Assembly (NCBI RefSeq): GCF_010725055.1
Contig: NZ_BJKB01000001.1
Coordinates: forward strand, 1 to 64,000
DNA from: Gelidibacter japonicus
GTDB taxonomy: Bacteria; Bacteroidota; Bacteroidia; Flavobacteriales; Flavobacteriaceae
Length of the DNA: 64,000 nucleotides
Direction of reading: 5' to 3'
The position numbers and the translations under genes are program-made. Below are positions 18,446 through 26,286 of the stretch, piece by piece. Position 1 is the stretch's first letter; each line of letters opens with the position of its first letter. Below the pieces are notes generated by a model that was not told the DNA's origin, did no database searches, and was given only the letters and a program-made list of their open reading frames with translations.

Positions 18446-19111
18446 ATGAAAAAAACTCTAATTATTGTCACTGTATTCGTCTTTGTTTTTTCTTGTAAAC
18501 AAAAAGAAGAAACAAAAACCATCGAAAAAGAATGGTCCACTGCCGAAAAAATAGCGAACGCCAACGGTTTTGAAAACTGGAAGAAGGTATCCGAATTGCA
18601 GTTTACGTTCAACGTTGATAGAGATACCACCCATTTTGAACGTTCGTGGACCTGGCATCCGAAAACAGATGAGGTCATGATGGTTTTGGGCAAAGACACT
18701 ATAGTTTACAATCGTAAATCTGTAGATAGCACCTCCATGAATGCGGACAAGGCCTTTATCAACGATAAGTATTGGCTTTTGGCACCATTTCAATTGGTAT
18801 GGGACACTTCTGCCAGTATTTCAGACACTTCCGTAGTTGAAGCTCCAATCAGCAAAACGCAACTAAATAAAATAACGATCACTTATTCTGATGACGGTGG
18901 ATATACGCCTGGTGACGCCTATGATCTATTTTATGATGATGACTTTATGCTTAAAGAATGGATCTATAGAAAAGGGAATTCTAAAGAACCTTCCATGATG
19001 ACCACTTGGGAAAATTACGAAGATTTCAACGGCATTAAAATTGCAAAAACCCACAAAAGGCCAAATGAGGATTGGACACTTCATTTTACCAATATTAAAG
19101 TTGTGAAGTAA
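18446..19111 (+). CDS. Putative lipoprotein, uncharacterised
   Basis: 221 aa. Signal with lipobox (MKKTLIIVTVFVFVFSCKQ, Cys17), then a short Lys/Glu linker and a beta-rich domain (about 40-221) with alternating strands such as FERSWTWHPKTDEVMM and DDFMLKEWIYRKG. The pattern recalls LolA-like half-barrel proteins, but no motif is decisive. It is transcribed alone, divergently from the methyltransferase, with a TATCTTTA box 16 nt upstream (18423-18430) and a strong terminator at 19261. Confidence 0.75.
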   Translation: MKKTLIIVTVFVFVFSCKQKEETKTIEKEWSTAEKIANANGFENWKKVSELQFTFNVDRDTTHFERSWTWHPKTDEVMMVLGKDTIVYNRKSVDSTSMNADKAFINDKYWLLAPFQLVWDTSASISDTSVVEAPISKTQLNKITITYSDDGGYTPGDAYDLFYDDDFMLKEWIYRKGNSKEPSMMTTWENYEDFNGIKIAKTHKRPNEDWTLHFTNIKVVK

Positions 19112-19260
19112 AAATCCTGTTAAATCAAGAACTTCGGGGCATTCCCTACTAGTAGTTATAAGCTTTAAAATTAAAGTTGTCGTAATCCAAACTAGTGATA
19201 TAGGACGTATATAAGATATACCGATAGAGTATTCCGCAGTATGCGTCTATATATATTCAA

Positions 19261-19298
19261 AGAGCTTCCACCAATTAAAGTTGAAGCTCTTTTTTTTT
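19261..19298 (+). terminator. Strong intrinsic terminator
   Basis: Perfect stem AGAGCTTC (19261-19268) / GAAGCTCT (19283-19290) followed by a run of T to 19298. It separates the lipoprotein gene from the kynurenine locus. Confidence 0.85.
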
Positions 19299-19354
19299 GG
19301 TGAAACTAAATTTTCAAAAGTCTGTCCTGTATTAAATCCTAAACTTTTAATTCT

Positions 19355-19362
19355 TATTTTTG
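19355..19362 (+). promoter_or_regulatory. -7 promoter element TATTTTTG of the kynurenine locus
   Basis: Exact TAnnTTTG box. Its last three bases (TTG, 19360-19362) are also the first possible start codon of the kynU frame, so that codon cannot be in the mRNA; this moves the kynU start to 19387. Confidence 0.6.
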
Positions 19363-19386
19363 TGTGAAACCCAAAATAAATTCACC

Positions 19387-20655
19387 TTGTCAAACCATCA
19401 ATTAGGATTAGAATATGCCAAACACCAAGATCAAAATGATCTTTTGGCATCTTATAGAAGTCGTTTCCATATTCCAAAGGACAATCAGGGCAAGGAGTTA
19501 ATTTATATGACTGGAAATTCACTTGGACTCCAACCAAAATCAACGAAAGACTATATCCATCAAGAATTGGAAGACTGGGCCAATTTAGGTGTTGAAGGCC
19601 ATACCAATGCCAAACATCCTTGGCTTCATTACCACGAATTCTTGACAGAAAATATGGCAAATGTTGTTGGCGCGAAACCCATCGAAGTGGTGGTCATGAA
19701 TACCCTGACAGCCAACCTCCATTTGATGATGGTCTCCTTTTATAAACCGACTTCAAAACGCTACAAAATTCTGATTGAGGCCGATGCTTTTCCATCAGAC
19801 AAATACGCTGTGGAATCGCAATTGCGCCATCATGGTTTCGATCCGAAGGACGGATTGGTGCTTTGGAAAGCAAGAAAAGGTGAGGAATTGGTTAATTATG
19901 ACGATTTAGAAGCTATTTTAGAAGCGCAAGGACACGAAATAGCCTTGGTGATGATTGGCGGTGTCAACTATTATACTGGGCAGTTTTTTGATCTGAAACG
20001 CATTACTCAACTTGGACATCAATACGGATGTATGGTCGGTTTCGACTGTGCCCATGGGGCTGGAAATGTCAAATTGGATCTTCACGATTCTGGAGCCGAT
20101 TTTGCAGTTTGGTGCACCTATAAATATTTGAATTCCGGACCAGGTAGTTTAGGCGGCTGTTTTGTACATGAACGCCATGCGTACAATAAAAACCTCAATC
20201 GGTTTGCAGGTTGGTGGAGCCACAATAAAGAAACACGTTTTAAAATGCGCGACGAATTTGACCAACTCCCGGGCGCTGAAGGTTGGCAATTGAGCAATCC
20301 TCCGATCTTATCAATGGCAGCAATCAGAGCATCATTAGATATGTTTGCCGAAGTAGGCATGGAAAAACTCACCGAAAAATCAAAACATCTTACAAGCTAT
20401 TTTGAATTTTTAATCAACGATCTGAATAATAAAGACATCAAAGTCATCACCCCTTCAAATCCTGACGAACGCGGATGCCAACTCTCCATTCAGGTGAAAA
20501 ATGCCGATAAGACCTTACATCACCAATTAACCAAAGCTGGAATTATCAGTGATTGGCGCGAGCCAGATGTCATACGATGCGCACCTGTACCATTATATAA
20601 TTCGTATGAGGATGTTTATAAATTGGTGGAGAAGTTAAAAGAAGTACTAACCTAA
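19387..20655 (+). CDS. kynU: Kynureninase KynU
   Basis: 422 aa. It cleaves kynurenine or 3-hydroxykynurenine to (3-hydroxy)anthranilate plus alanine with PLP. Seen: TGNSLGLQPKS, HTNAKHPWLHYHEF, the PLP-site FDCAHGAGN and WCTYKYLNSGPG with the Schiff-base Lys, and the C-terminal SDWREPDVIR that recognises the substrate carboxylate. Start: the longest frame begins at TTG 19360, which lies in the promoter -7 box; the next start codon, TTG 19387, gives MSNHQLGLEYAK, the usual N-terminus. First gene of the catabolic cluster; kmo follows after 74 nt. Confidence 0.92.
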   Translation: MSNHQLGLEYAKHQDQNDLLASYRSRFHIPKDNQGKELIYMTGNSLGLQPKSTKDYIHQELEDWANLGVEGHTNAKHPWLHYHEFLTENMANVVGAKPIEVVVMNTLTANLHLMMVSFYKPTSKRYKILIEADAFPSDKYAVESQLRHHGFDPKDGLVLWKARKGEELVNYDDLEAILEAQGHEIALVMIGGVNYYTGQFFDLKRITQLGHQYGCMVGFDCAHGAGNVKLDLHDSGADFAVWCTYKYLNSGPGSLGGCFVHERHAYNKNLNRFAGWWSHNKETRFKMRDEFDQLPGAEGWQLSNPPILSMAAIRASLDMFAEVGMEKLTEKSKHLTSYFEFLINDLNNKDIKVITPSNPDERGCQLSIQVKNADKTLHHQLTKAGIISDWREPDVIRCAPVPLYNSYEDVYKLVEKLKEVLT

Positions 20656-20697
20656 CCTGCAAGGTTTCCATTCCGAAGCATCGGGACTTGTAAGTTT
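20654..20697. repeat. Degenerate family P palindrome (copy 2)
   Basis: An intact AACCTGCAAGGTTT arm at 20654-20667 (overlapping the kynU stop) and a decayed partner ACTTGTAAGTTT at 20686-20697. Confidence 0.55.
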
Positions 20698-20706
20698 AAT
20701 AATAAG

Positions 20707-20727
20707 ATTCTCCCTTCGCGGGAAGTA
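20707..20727. repeat. CCTTCG-loop palindrome (family E, copy 1)
   Basis: GATTCTCCC-TTCGC-GGGAAGT, a variant of the GATTCCTGCCTTCGCAGGAAT palindrome found at 22247, 22965 and 24588. The loop is shared while the stem bases differ. It ends 3 nt before the kmo ATG. Confidence 0.6.
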
Positions 20728-20729
20728 GC

Positions 20730-22133
20730 ATGAATAAACAACAAAATATACTCATTATCGGTGCAGGTCTGTGTGGAAGTTTACTCGCTTTACGCTTGGG
20801 ACAACGTGGATATAACGTCTCGCTTTACGAGATGCGTCCGGATATACGTACAGCCAATATTAGCGCAGGACGTTCCATCAATTTAGCCCTTTCCGATCGT
20901 GGCATTAAGGCTATGAAACTGGCCGGTATTGAAGATAAAGTCCGAGAATTATGCATTCCCATGAATGGCCGCATGTTGCATGACATTGAAGGCAATATGG
21001 TCATGGCGCCTTACAGCGGACGAGAACATGAATATATCAACTCCATCTCCCGAGGACTCTTAAACGGGTTGTTGTTGGACGAAGCCGAAAAGCACGACAA
21101 CGTCAAAATTCATTTTAACAGAAAATGTAAATCAGTCGATTTTGAAAAAACAAAGGCCCTATTCAAAGATTATGAATCGAATACCGAATTTGTAGAGGAT
21201 GCCGATGTCATAATAGCTACAGATGGCGCTGGCTCAGCCTTACGTAAAAGCTACTTTTTAGGCAAAAAGTTTTTGTTCAGCTTTTCTCAGGAATGGTTGT
21301 CACATGGCTATAAAGAATTAAGTTTTCTACCCACAAAAAATGGAGGTTTTAAAACTTATAAAAACGCCTTGCATATTTGGGGGCGCGATAGTTTTATGCT
21401 GATTGCCTTACCAAATTTGGATGGCAGTTTTACAGTCACCCTATTTTTAAGTTATGAGGATGGCGAATATAATTTTGGCAATCTAACCACTGAAGAAAAG
21501 GTCGTTGAATTTTTCCAAAAATATTTTAAAGACGCTTTGGAGTTAATGCCAAATCTCATTGAAGACTTTTTCACCAATCCCACGTCACCATTAGGAACCG
21601 TAAAGTGTTCCCCTTGGCATTATAAAGGCAATACCTTATTGATGGGCGATGCCGCACACGCCATTGTGCCATTTTACGGACAAGGGATGAACGCCTCGTT
21701 TGAAGATGTCACCGTATTTGACAAGGTTCTGGATGAAGGTCATCAGGACTGGGAAACCATATTCAAAACTTATGAGAAGAATCGTAAAAGAGACACCGAT
21801 GCCATTGCAGATTTAGCCATCGACAATTTTCATGAAATGAAAGGCCATGTAAACAATGCTATTTTCAGGGAAAAGCGTAACTTGGAAATGGCATTGGAAA
21901 AAACTTTCCCAAATGACTATTCCTCAAAATATTCATTGGTTACCTTTAATGAGGAAATCAGCTATTATGAAGCCATGTTGAGAGGCCGGGCGCAAGACAA
22001 GGCAATTCTGAATATGTTGGCAGATAAAGAACTTGACCTCAACGACGATTTAAAAACGAATTTGGAAAAAGTAAAAGCTGCCACAGAAGAAATTTTGGAT
22101 GAGGATCGGGTAGCGAAGGAGTTTAAACATTAG
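20730..22133 (+). CDS. kmo: Kynurenine 3-monooxygenase KMO
   Basis: 467 aa FAD enzyme that hydroxylates L-kynurenine to 3-hydroxykynurenine with NADPH and O2. FAD motifs: [19 protein letters not shown] at the N-terminus, [12 protein letters not shown] (DG motif) near 165, and [19 protein letters not shown] (GD motif) near 310. [13 protein letters not shown] and GRMLHD are KMO-typical substrate-side segments. The C-terminus lacks the long hydrophobic anchor of the mitochondrial enzymes, so it is probably soluble or peripheral. Its start codon directly follows a family E palindrome and two family P palindromes follow its stop. Confidence 0.93.
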   Translation: MNKQQNILIIGAGLCGSLLALRLGQRGYNVSLYEMRPDIRTANISAGRSINLALSDRGIKAMKLAGIEDKVRELCIPMNGRMLHDIEGNMVMAPYSGREHEYINSISRGLLNGLLLDEAEKHDNVKIHFNRKCKSVDFEKTKALFKDYESNTEFVEDADVIIATDGAGSALRKSYFLGKKFLFSFSQEWLSHGYKELSFLPTKNGGFKTYKNALHIWGRDSFMLIALPNLDGSFTVTLFLSYEDGEYNFGNLTTEEKVVEFFQKYFKDALELMPNLIEDFFTNPTSPLGTVKCSPWHYKGNTLLMGDAAHAIVPFYGQGMNASFEDVTVFDKVLDEGHQDWETIFKTYEKNRKRDTDAIADLAIDNFHEMKGHVNNAIFREKRNLEMALEKTFPNDYSSKYSLVTFNEEISYYEAMLRGRAQDKAILNMLADKELDLNDDLKTNLEKVKAATEEILDEDRVAKEFKH

Positions 22134-22138
22134 ATAGC

Positions 22139-22170
22139 AACCTGCAAGGTTTTAAAAACCTTGTAGGTTT
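22139..22170. repeat. Family P palindrome (copy 3)
   Basis: AACCTGCAAGGTTTT directly followed by an inverted partner (AAAAACCTTGTAGGTTT), one mismatch, 6 nt after the kmo stop. Confidence 0.75.
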
Positions 22171-22177
22171 AGACCGT

Positions 22178-22209
22178 AACCTGACAGGTTTTAAAAACCT
22201 GTCAGGTTT
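22178..22209. repeat. Family P palindrome (copy 4)
   Basis: AACCTGACAGGTTTT and its exact inverted partner. The arm sequence equals that of the copy at 17537. Ends 16 nt before the RidA-family ATG. Confidence 0.8.
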
Positions 22210-22225
22210 AATAAAAGACAAATTT

Positions 22226-22675
22226 ATGAGTAAAGATAACAATGAGGTTCCTGCCTTCGCAGGAACTGGAGTAAAACCAAGAGGCACCTATCCGCTCACC
22301 AGACGCGCTGGCGATTTTATTTATGCTTCAGGAACCAGTTCCCGTCGTGCCGACAATACCATTGCTGGTGTTGACATTCTTGACAATATGGGTACTAAAC
22401 ATTTAAACGCCGAAGTACAGACCCGTGAGGTCATTAAAAACATTGAAAAAAATCTCGCTAAGGAAGGTGCCACGCTTAAAGACGTGGTGGATGTCACCTC
22501 CTTTTTGGTGAACATGAACGATTTTGCGGGCTATAATAAGGCTTACGCAGAATTTTTTGATCAGGAAACCGGACCGACAAGAACCACTGTAGCTGTGCAT
22601 CAATTGCCGCATCCAGATTTGGTGGTAGAGATTAAGGTCGTAGCATTCCTACGGAAACAGGAATCTCATGATTAA
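22226..22675 (+). CDS. RidA-family deaminase, probably 2-aminomuconate deaminase
   Basis: 149 aa. The core (about 17-140) is a YjgF/YER057c/UK114 domain: [38 protein letters not shown], and [25 protein letters not shown], with the conserved Arg and the acidic end of the active site. In bacterial aminophenol and tryptophan pathways a RidA-like protein (AmnD type) deaminates 2-aminomuconate to 2-oxo-3-hexenedioate; placement between kmo and a semialdehyde dehydrogenase supports that. Odd: codons 8-14 (VPAFAGT) and the tail FLRKQESHD are the translations of two family E palindromes, so both protein ends appear repeat-derived. A generic enamine/imine deaminase role is the alternative. Confidence 0.85.
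   Translation: MSKDNNEVPAFAGTGVKPRGTYPLTRRAGDFIYASGTSSRRADNTIAGVDILDNMGTKHLNAEVQTREVIKNIEKNLAKEGATLKDVVDVTSFLVNMNDFAGYNKAYAEFFDQETGPTRTTVAVHQLPHPDLVVEIKVVAFLRKQESHD
22247..22266. repeat. Family E palindrome (copy 2) inside the RidA coding start
   Basis: A perfect 8-bp stem GTTCCTGC / GCAGGAAC around the loop CTTC, read in frame as VPAFAGT. Confidence 0.85.
22645..22664. repeat. Family E palindrome, reverse orientation (copy 5), at the RidA coding end
   Basis: ATTCCT(acggaaac)AGGAAT followed by CTCATGA; it matches the reverse complement of the family with a decayed inner stem. Read in frame it gives AFLRKQESH just before the stop. Confidence 0.7.
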
Positions 22676-22704
22676 AGATGGTATTTTGAAATAGAAGACT
22701 AATC

Positions 22705-22769
22705 AAACCTCTCAGGTTTTTACTTGTCCGCCAAAGCGTCAGTGTAGGAGGAAAACCTGTGAGGTTTTA
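22705..22769. repeat. Family P palindrome with an interrupting segment (copy 5)
   Basis: Arms AAACCTCTCAGGTTTTT (22705-22721) and an inverted partner (22751-22769) are separated by about 30 nt of unrelated sequence containing TCCGCC. It lies in the 262-nt gap between the RidA-family gene and the dehydrogenase; no gene is seen in this gap. Confidence 0.65.
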
Positions 22770-22885
22770 GGGCCCCTAAAACACTCGTGATCCCGATAAT
22801 TATTGAAACGTGACAAAAAAAGAAAAACAATACGAAAATCTTGTCTACCCATCCACTGAACGAGGAGGAACAAGATTTTAGAATC

Positions 22886-22918
22886 AGACCTTTCAGGTTT
22901 CCCAAACCTGAAAGGTCT
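22886..22918. repeat. Family P palindrome (copy 6)
   Basis: Perfect 15-bp arms (22886-22900, 22904-22918) around CCC. The sequence is AGACCTTTCAGGTTT, a variant of the family arm. Ends 19 nt before the dehydrogenase start. Confidence 0.8.
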
Positions 22919-22937
22919 CAAAAACAATCGTGAATTC

Positions 22938-24416
22938 GTGGTAAACAAGGCAATACAAGACGAGATTCCTGCCTTCGCAGGAATTAGGAACTACATCAAC
23001 GGAGAATATATCAATCCAGTCCAAGACAATTGGCTAGACAACTATTGTCCAGCCAATGGGGAAGTATACGGACAGATCCCAAACTCCACTAAGGAAGATG
23101 TAGAGAACGCCTATATTGCCGCAAAATCAGCGTTTCTTATTTGGTCACAGACCACTTTGGAAGAGCGCAGTAGAATTCTCGTTAAAATTTCAGAACTATT
23201 AGAAAATAATTTACAACGTTTTGCTGAAGCAGAAAGTAAAGATAACGGAAAGCCAATTTCTTTGGCAATACAAGTAGATATCCCAAGAGCGGCCAGTAAT
23301 TTTCGCTTTTTCGGAAATGCCATTACGCAATTTGCCAGTGAAAGTCACGAAAGTGTCGGCCAAGATGCCATTAACTTTACGTTGCGTCAACCAATCGGTG
23401 TAGTTGGCTGTATATCACCTTGGAACCTTCCACTCTATCTGTTTACCTGGAAAATCGCCCCTGCCATAGCCTCCGGTAACTGTGTGGTTGCAAAACCAAG
23501 TGAAATCACACCAATGACGGCTTACTTACTTGGCGATATCTGTACAGAGGCCGGCTTACCACGAGGCGTTCTTAATATCGTTCACGGACTGGGCTCAACC
23601 GCAGGACAGGCCATTATTGAACATCCAGAAATTAAAGCGATTAGTTTTACTGGAGGTACTGCAACCGGCGCCCATATCGCAAAAATTGCCGCTCCACTTT
23701 TCAAAAAGCTATCTTTGGAATTGGGTGGGAAAAATCCAAACATCATTTTTGCTGACTGTGATTATGACGATATGCTTAATACTACGGTACGATCTTCATT
23801 TTCCAATCAAGGACAAATTTGTTTGTGCGGGAGCAGGATATTTGTGGAAGCCTCTATTTATGAAAAATTTAAAAAGGATTTTATTGTTAAAGTAAAAGCA
23901 CTTAAAGTTGGACATCCATCAGAAGCAGAAACCAATATCGGTGCTTTGGTTTCAAAAACACATTTGGAAAAAGTGATGGAGTATATTGAAACTGCCAAAA
24001 CGGAAAACGGAACCATTCTTTGCGGCGGCAATAAAGTGGTGGTCAAAAATTATGAACATGGTTATTATTTAGAGCCGACGGTTATTGAAGTTGCATCGAA
24101 TGACTGCCGAGTGAATCAAGAAGAAATTTTCGGTCCTGTAGTGACTATCATGCCTTTTGAAAGTGAAGATGAAGTATTGGAAATGGCCAACAACGTAAAA
24201 TACGGTTTGTCAGCAACCCTATGGACCAACGATTTAAAGCGTACCATGCGAATGAGCAACCAATTACAAGCTGGAATTATTTGGGTGAACACTTGGATGA
24301 TGCGCGATTTGCGAACGCCATTTGGAGGCATAAAAGCTTCTGGCGTGGGTCGTGAGGGCGGTTTCGAAGCGCTACGGTTTTTTACGGAAGCAAAGAATGT
24401 GTGTATAAAATATTAG
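22938..24416 (+). CDS. Aldehyde dehydrogenase, probably 2-aminomuconate-6-semialdehyde dehydrogenase
   Basis: 492 aa, NAD+-dependent ALDH superfamily. Seen: SPWNLPLYLFTWKIAPA, the catalytic Glu in LELGGKNP, the catalytic Cys in SNQGQICLCGSR, and EEIFGPV. Its place between a RidA deaminase and HAO/ACMSD genes makes oxidation of 2-aminomuconate semialdehyde to 2-aminomuconate (AmnC/NbzC role) the best guess. The start is uncertain: the only in-frame start codon before the conserved NYINGEYINP is GTG 22938. Residues 9-15 (EIPAFAG) are the translation of a family E palindrome, so the first 17 residues are probably repeat-derived. No ATG is available. Confidence 0.88.
   Translation: MVNKAIQDEIPAFAGIRNYINGEYINPVQDNWLDNYCPANGEVYGQIPNSTKEDVENAYIAAKSAFLIWSQTTLEERSRILVKISELLENNLQRFAEAESKDNGKPISLAIQVDIPRAASNFRFFGNAITQFASESHESVGQDAINFTLRQPIGVVGCISPWNLPLYLFTWKIAPAIASGNCVVAKPSEITPMTAYLLGDICTEAGLPRGVLNIVHGLGSTAGQAIIEHPEIKAISFTGGTATGAHIAKIAAPLFKKLSLELGGKNPNIIFADCDYDDMLNTTVRSSFSNQGQICLCGSRIFVEASIYEKFKKDFIVKVKALKVGHPSEAETNIGALVSKTHLEKVMEYIETAKTENGTILCGGNKVVVKNYEHGYYLEPTVIEVASNDCRVNQEEIFGPVVTIMPFESEDEVLEMANNVKYGLSATLWTNDLKRTMRMSNQLQAGIIWVNTWMMRDLRTPFGGIKASGVGREGGFEALRFFTEAKNVCIKY
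22965..22984. repeat. Family E palindrome (copy 3) inside the dehydrogenase coding start
   Basis: Perfect 8-bp stem ATTCCTGC / GCAGGAAT with loop CTTC, read in frame as IPAFAG near residue 10. Confidence 0.85.
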
Positions 24417-24458
24417 AAAAGAGAAAAGAAAAGAGAAAAGAAAAGAGAGAAGAGAAAA
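24415..24458. repeat. 44-nt pure purine tract
   Basis: Uninterrupted A/G made of GAAAAGA-like units, beginning within the dehydrogenase stop codon. It sits 12 nt before the pyrimidine-rich heptamer repeat. Confidence 0.85.
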
Positions 24459-24470
24459 TAGATAACCATG

Positions 24471-24564
24471 TCTTTATTCTTTATTCTTTATTCTTTATTC
24501 TTTATTCTTTATTCTTTATTCTTTATTCTTTATTCTTTATTCTTTATTCTTTATTCTTTATTCT
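24471..24564. repeat. Heptamer tandem repeat, 13.4 exact copies of TCTTTAT
   Basis: Thirteen perfect TCTTTAT units plus TCT with no mismatch over 94 nt. It lies in the gap between the aldehyde dehydrogenase and SDR genes. A perfect array of this length is expected to gain and lose units by strand slippage. It ends 49 nt before the SDR ATG. Confidence 0.95.
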
Positions 24565-24587
24565 AATATAAATTAACCTTAAAAAGA

Positions 24588-24605
24588 TCCCTGCCTTCGC
24601 AGGGA
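24588..24605. repeat. Family E palindrome (copy 4)
   Basis: TCCCTGC / GCAGGGA stem with loop CTTC, ending 7 nt before the SDR ATG. Confidence 0.8.
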
Positions 24606-24612
24606 GTATATT

Positions 24613-25395
24613 ATGGATTTAAAACTAAACAACAAATACGCATTGGTTTGCGGAAGTACAGCGGGAATAGGAAAGGCAACGGCCATATCATTAGCTTCGG
24701 AAGGTGCACATGTCACTTTGGTGGCGAGAAATGAGGAAAAACTGAAACAGGTAATTGCTGAACTCCCCAATTCAAAAGATCACAGTTATATTATGGCGGA
24801 TTTTTCAAACCCTGAAGAACTGCAACACAAGGTTTCTGAGTTTATCAAAACACACCATGGCTTCCATATTTTGGTCAACAATACTGGCGGACCAGCAGCA
24901 GGTCCCGTTTTTTCGGCAAAGCTCGACGAATTTGATAAGGCGTTTACCCAACATTTAAAATGCAATCATATTTTGGCGCAAACTGTTGTTCCGTTTATGA
25001 AGGATGAAGAATATGGCCGCATCATCAATATCATATCCACATCCGTAAAGCAACCTTTGGATGGGCTTGGCGTGAGCAATACCATTCGTGGTGCCGTTGG
25101 CAATTGGAGCAAAACATTAGCCAATGAACTCGGTCAATATGGGATCACCGTCAACAATGTACTTCCAGGAGCAACAGCAACGGATCGACTGACGGAAATA
25201 ATTAAAGATAAATCAGCTAAAACTGGCCGTAGCGAAGAAGAAGCTGCCAATGCGATGAAAAGTTCAGTCCCTGCAAAACGATTTGCAAGACCAGAAGAGC
25301 TGGCTTATGCGGTGACTTTTTTGGCAAGTGAATGCGCCAGTTATATCAATGGCATCAATCTGCCTGTTGATGGCGGACGAACAAAATCATTATAG
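24613..25395 (+). CDS. Short-chain dehydrogenase/reductase (SDR)
   Basis: 260 aa. Classical SDR features: the cofactor loop CGSTAGIGKATA (about 14-25), VARNEEKL after beta-2 suggesting NADP(H), NNTGGP at the NNAG position (NTGG is unusual but occurs in this subgroup), and the C-terminal PVDGGRTKSL. The active-site segment has IISTSVKQPLDGLGVSNTIRGAVGNWSKTL: the catalytic Tyr of YxxxK is not visible, with SNTIRGA in that place. Its gene sits inside the kynurenine cluster but no established step of this route needs an SDR, so the substrate is open. Confidence 0.8.
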   Translation: MDLKLNNKYALVCGSTAGIGKATAISLASEGAHVTLVARNEEKLKQVIAELPNSKDHSYIMADFSNPEELQHKVSEFIKTHHGFHILVNNTGGPAAGPVFSAKLDEFDKAFTQHLKCNHILAQTVVPFMKDEEYGRIINIISTSVKQPLDGLGVSNTIRGAVGNWSKTLANELGQYGITVNNVLPGATATDRLTEIIKDKSAKTGRSEEEAANAMKSSVPAKRFARPEELAYAVTFLASECASYINGINLPVDGGRTKSL

Positions 25396-25572
25396 TAAAG
25401 AATGAATTTGTAAATAAGAACCGAAAGGAAGACTTTTTGTTCTGCAGTTTTATACTTAATTTTAAGTGCGAAATCTCGCGTTAAGGATGGAGGTCCCGAT
25501 AGCTATCTGGATTGGAGCTCCTCTCACTAAAGTATCCGGAGAGAACAACTGCCGACAGCCTGACCTATCCCT

Positions 25573-25599
25573 CCTGCAAGGTTTCAAAAACCTTGCAGG
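25573..25599. repeat. Family P palindrome (copy 7)
   Basis: CCTGCAAGGTTT and its exact inverted partner around CAA, 32 nt before the true start of the dioxygenase gene. The frame through it is open to 25512, so a naive gene call would extend the protein into the repeat. Confidence 0.8.
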
Positions 25600-25631
25600 T
25601 ATTGAAAATTAACGCAAAAAAAACAGAAACC

Positions 25632-26162
25632 ATGAACTTAGTATCTCCCATAAATTTCAAGGAATGGATTGAAGAAAATCGTCATTTATTAAAACCTCCT
25701 GTTGGAAATAAAGTGGTTTGGAAGGACGGCGATTTCATCGTGATGGTGGTTGGTGGCCCTAACAATCGGAAAGATTATCATTACAACGAAACCCCTGAGT
25801 TTTTCTATCAGGTGGAAGGGGACATCGTCTTGAAAATCATCGACAACGGCACACCAAAGGATGTACACATCAAGGAAGGTGATATTTATCTGTTACCTCC
25901 AAAAGTACCGCACTCCCCGCAACGTGGCGCAAATACCGTCGGTTTGGTCATAGAATACAAGCGCCCAGAAGGGATGCGTGATGCACTGCTGTGGTTTTGT
26001 GAAAACTGTACCACGAAATTATATGAAGAAGATTTTACCGTTGAAAATATAGAAACAGATATGCCTAAAATTTTCGATAAATATTACAACGATAAAGACA
26101 AAAGAAAATGTCCCAATTGTGGTGAATTGATGGAACCACCCAAAAAGGTACAAATAGATTGA
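25632..26162 (+). CDS. nbaC: 3-hydroxyanthranilate 3,4-dioxygenase
   Basis: 176 aa from ATG 25632 (MNLVSPINFKEWIEENR), matching the bacterial family length; a longer open frame from 25512 runs through a palindrome and is rejected. It opens the ring of 3-hydroxyanthranilate to 2-amino-3-carboxymuconate semialdehyde using Fe(II). Cupin iron ligands are His50, Glu56 and His94 (YHYNETPEFFYQVEGD; KVPHSPQR), with Arg98 for substrate. The C-terminal rubredoxin-like CxxC pairs (C123/C126, C160/C163) of the bacterial enzyme are present. ACMSD follows after a hairpin. Confidence 0.93.
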   Translation: MNLVSPINFKEWIEENRHLLKPPVGNKVVWKDGDFIVMVVGGPNNRKDYHYNETPEFFYQVEGDIVLKIIDNGTPKDVHIKEGDIYLLPPKVPHSPQRGANTVGLVIEYKRPEGMRDALLWFCENCTTKLYEEDFTVENIETDMPKIFDKYYNDKDKRKCPNCGELMEPPKKVQID

Positions 26163-26187
26163 CAAAGTTCCTCTTCTTTGTTAAAAG

Positions 26188-26235
26188 AAACCCCGTTTCA
26201 TCGACAATAACTGAGATGAAATCAGGGTTTAATTT
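26188..26235 (+). terminator. Imperfect hairpin between the dioxygenase and ACMSD genes
   Basis: AAACCCCGTTTCATC (26188-26202) pairs with GATGAAATCAGGGTTT (26215-26230) with small defects, followed by TAATTTTC. It may be a terminator or attenuating hairpin, so the ACMSD gene may have its own promoter. Confidence 0.5.
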
Positions 26236-26286
26236 TCAATTATAAACTACTTTAAAAAACTATACCCATTTTGTTGGGAACTAATC

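Noticed and set aside
18376-18699. Upstream extension of the methyltransferase frame by 108 residues
   Set aside because: It lies across the divergent lipoprotein gene and promoter; the protein family starts at ATG 18375.
19112-19260. Further copy of intergenic repeat A/B
   Set aside because: Only the first dozen bases (AAATCAAGAAC) match; the remainder differs, so it is not called as a copy.
17537-25599. CRISPR array
   Set aside because: The repeated palindromes are irregularly spaced, lie between and inside genes, and there are no spacers or cas genes.
25512-25631. Upstream extension of the 3-hydroxyanthranilate dioxygenase frame by 40 residues
   Set aside because: The extension runs through a family P palindrome and lacks similarity to the family; ATG 25632 gives the normal length of 176 residues.
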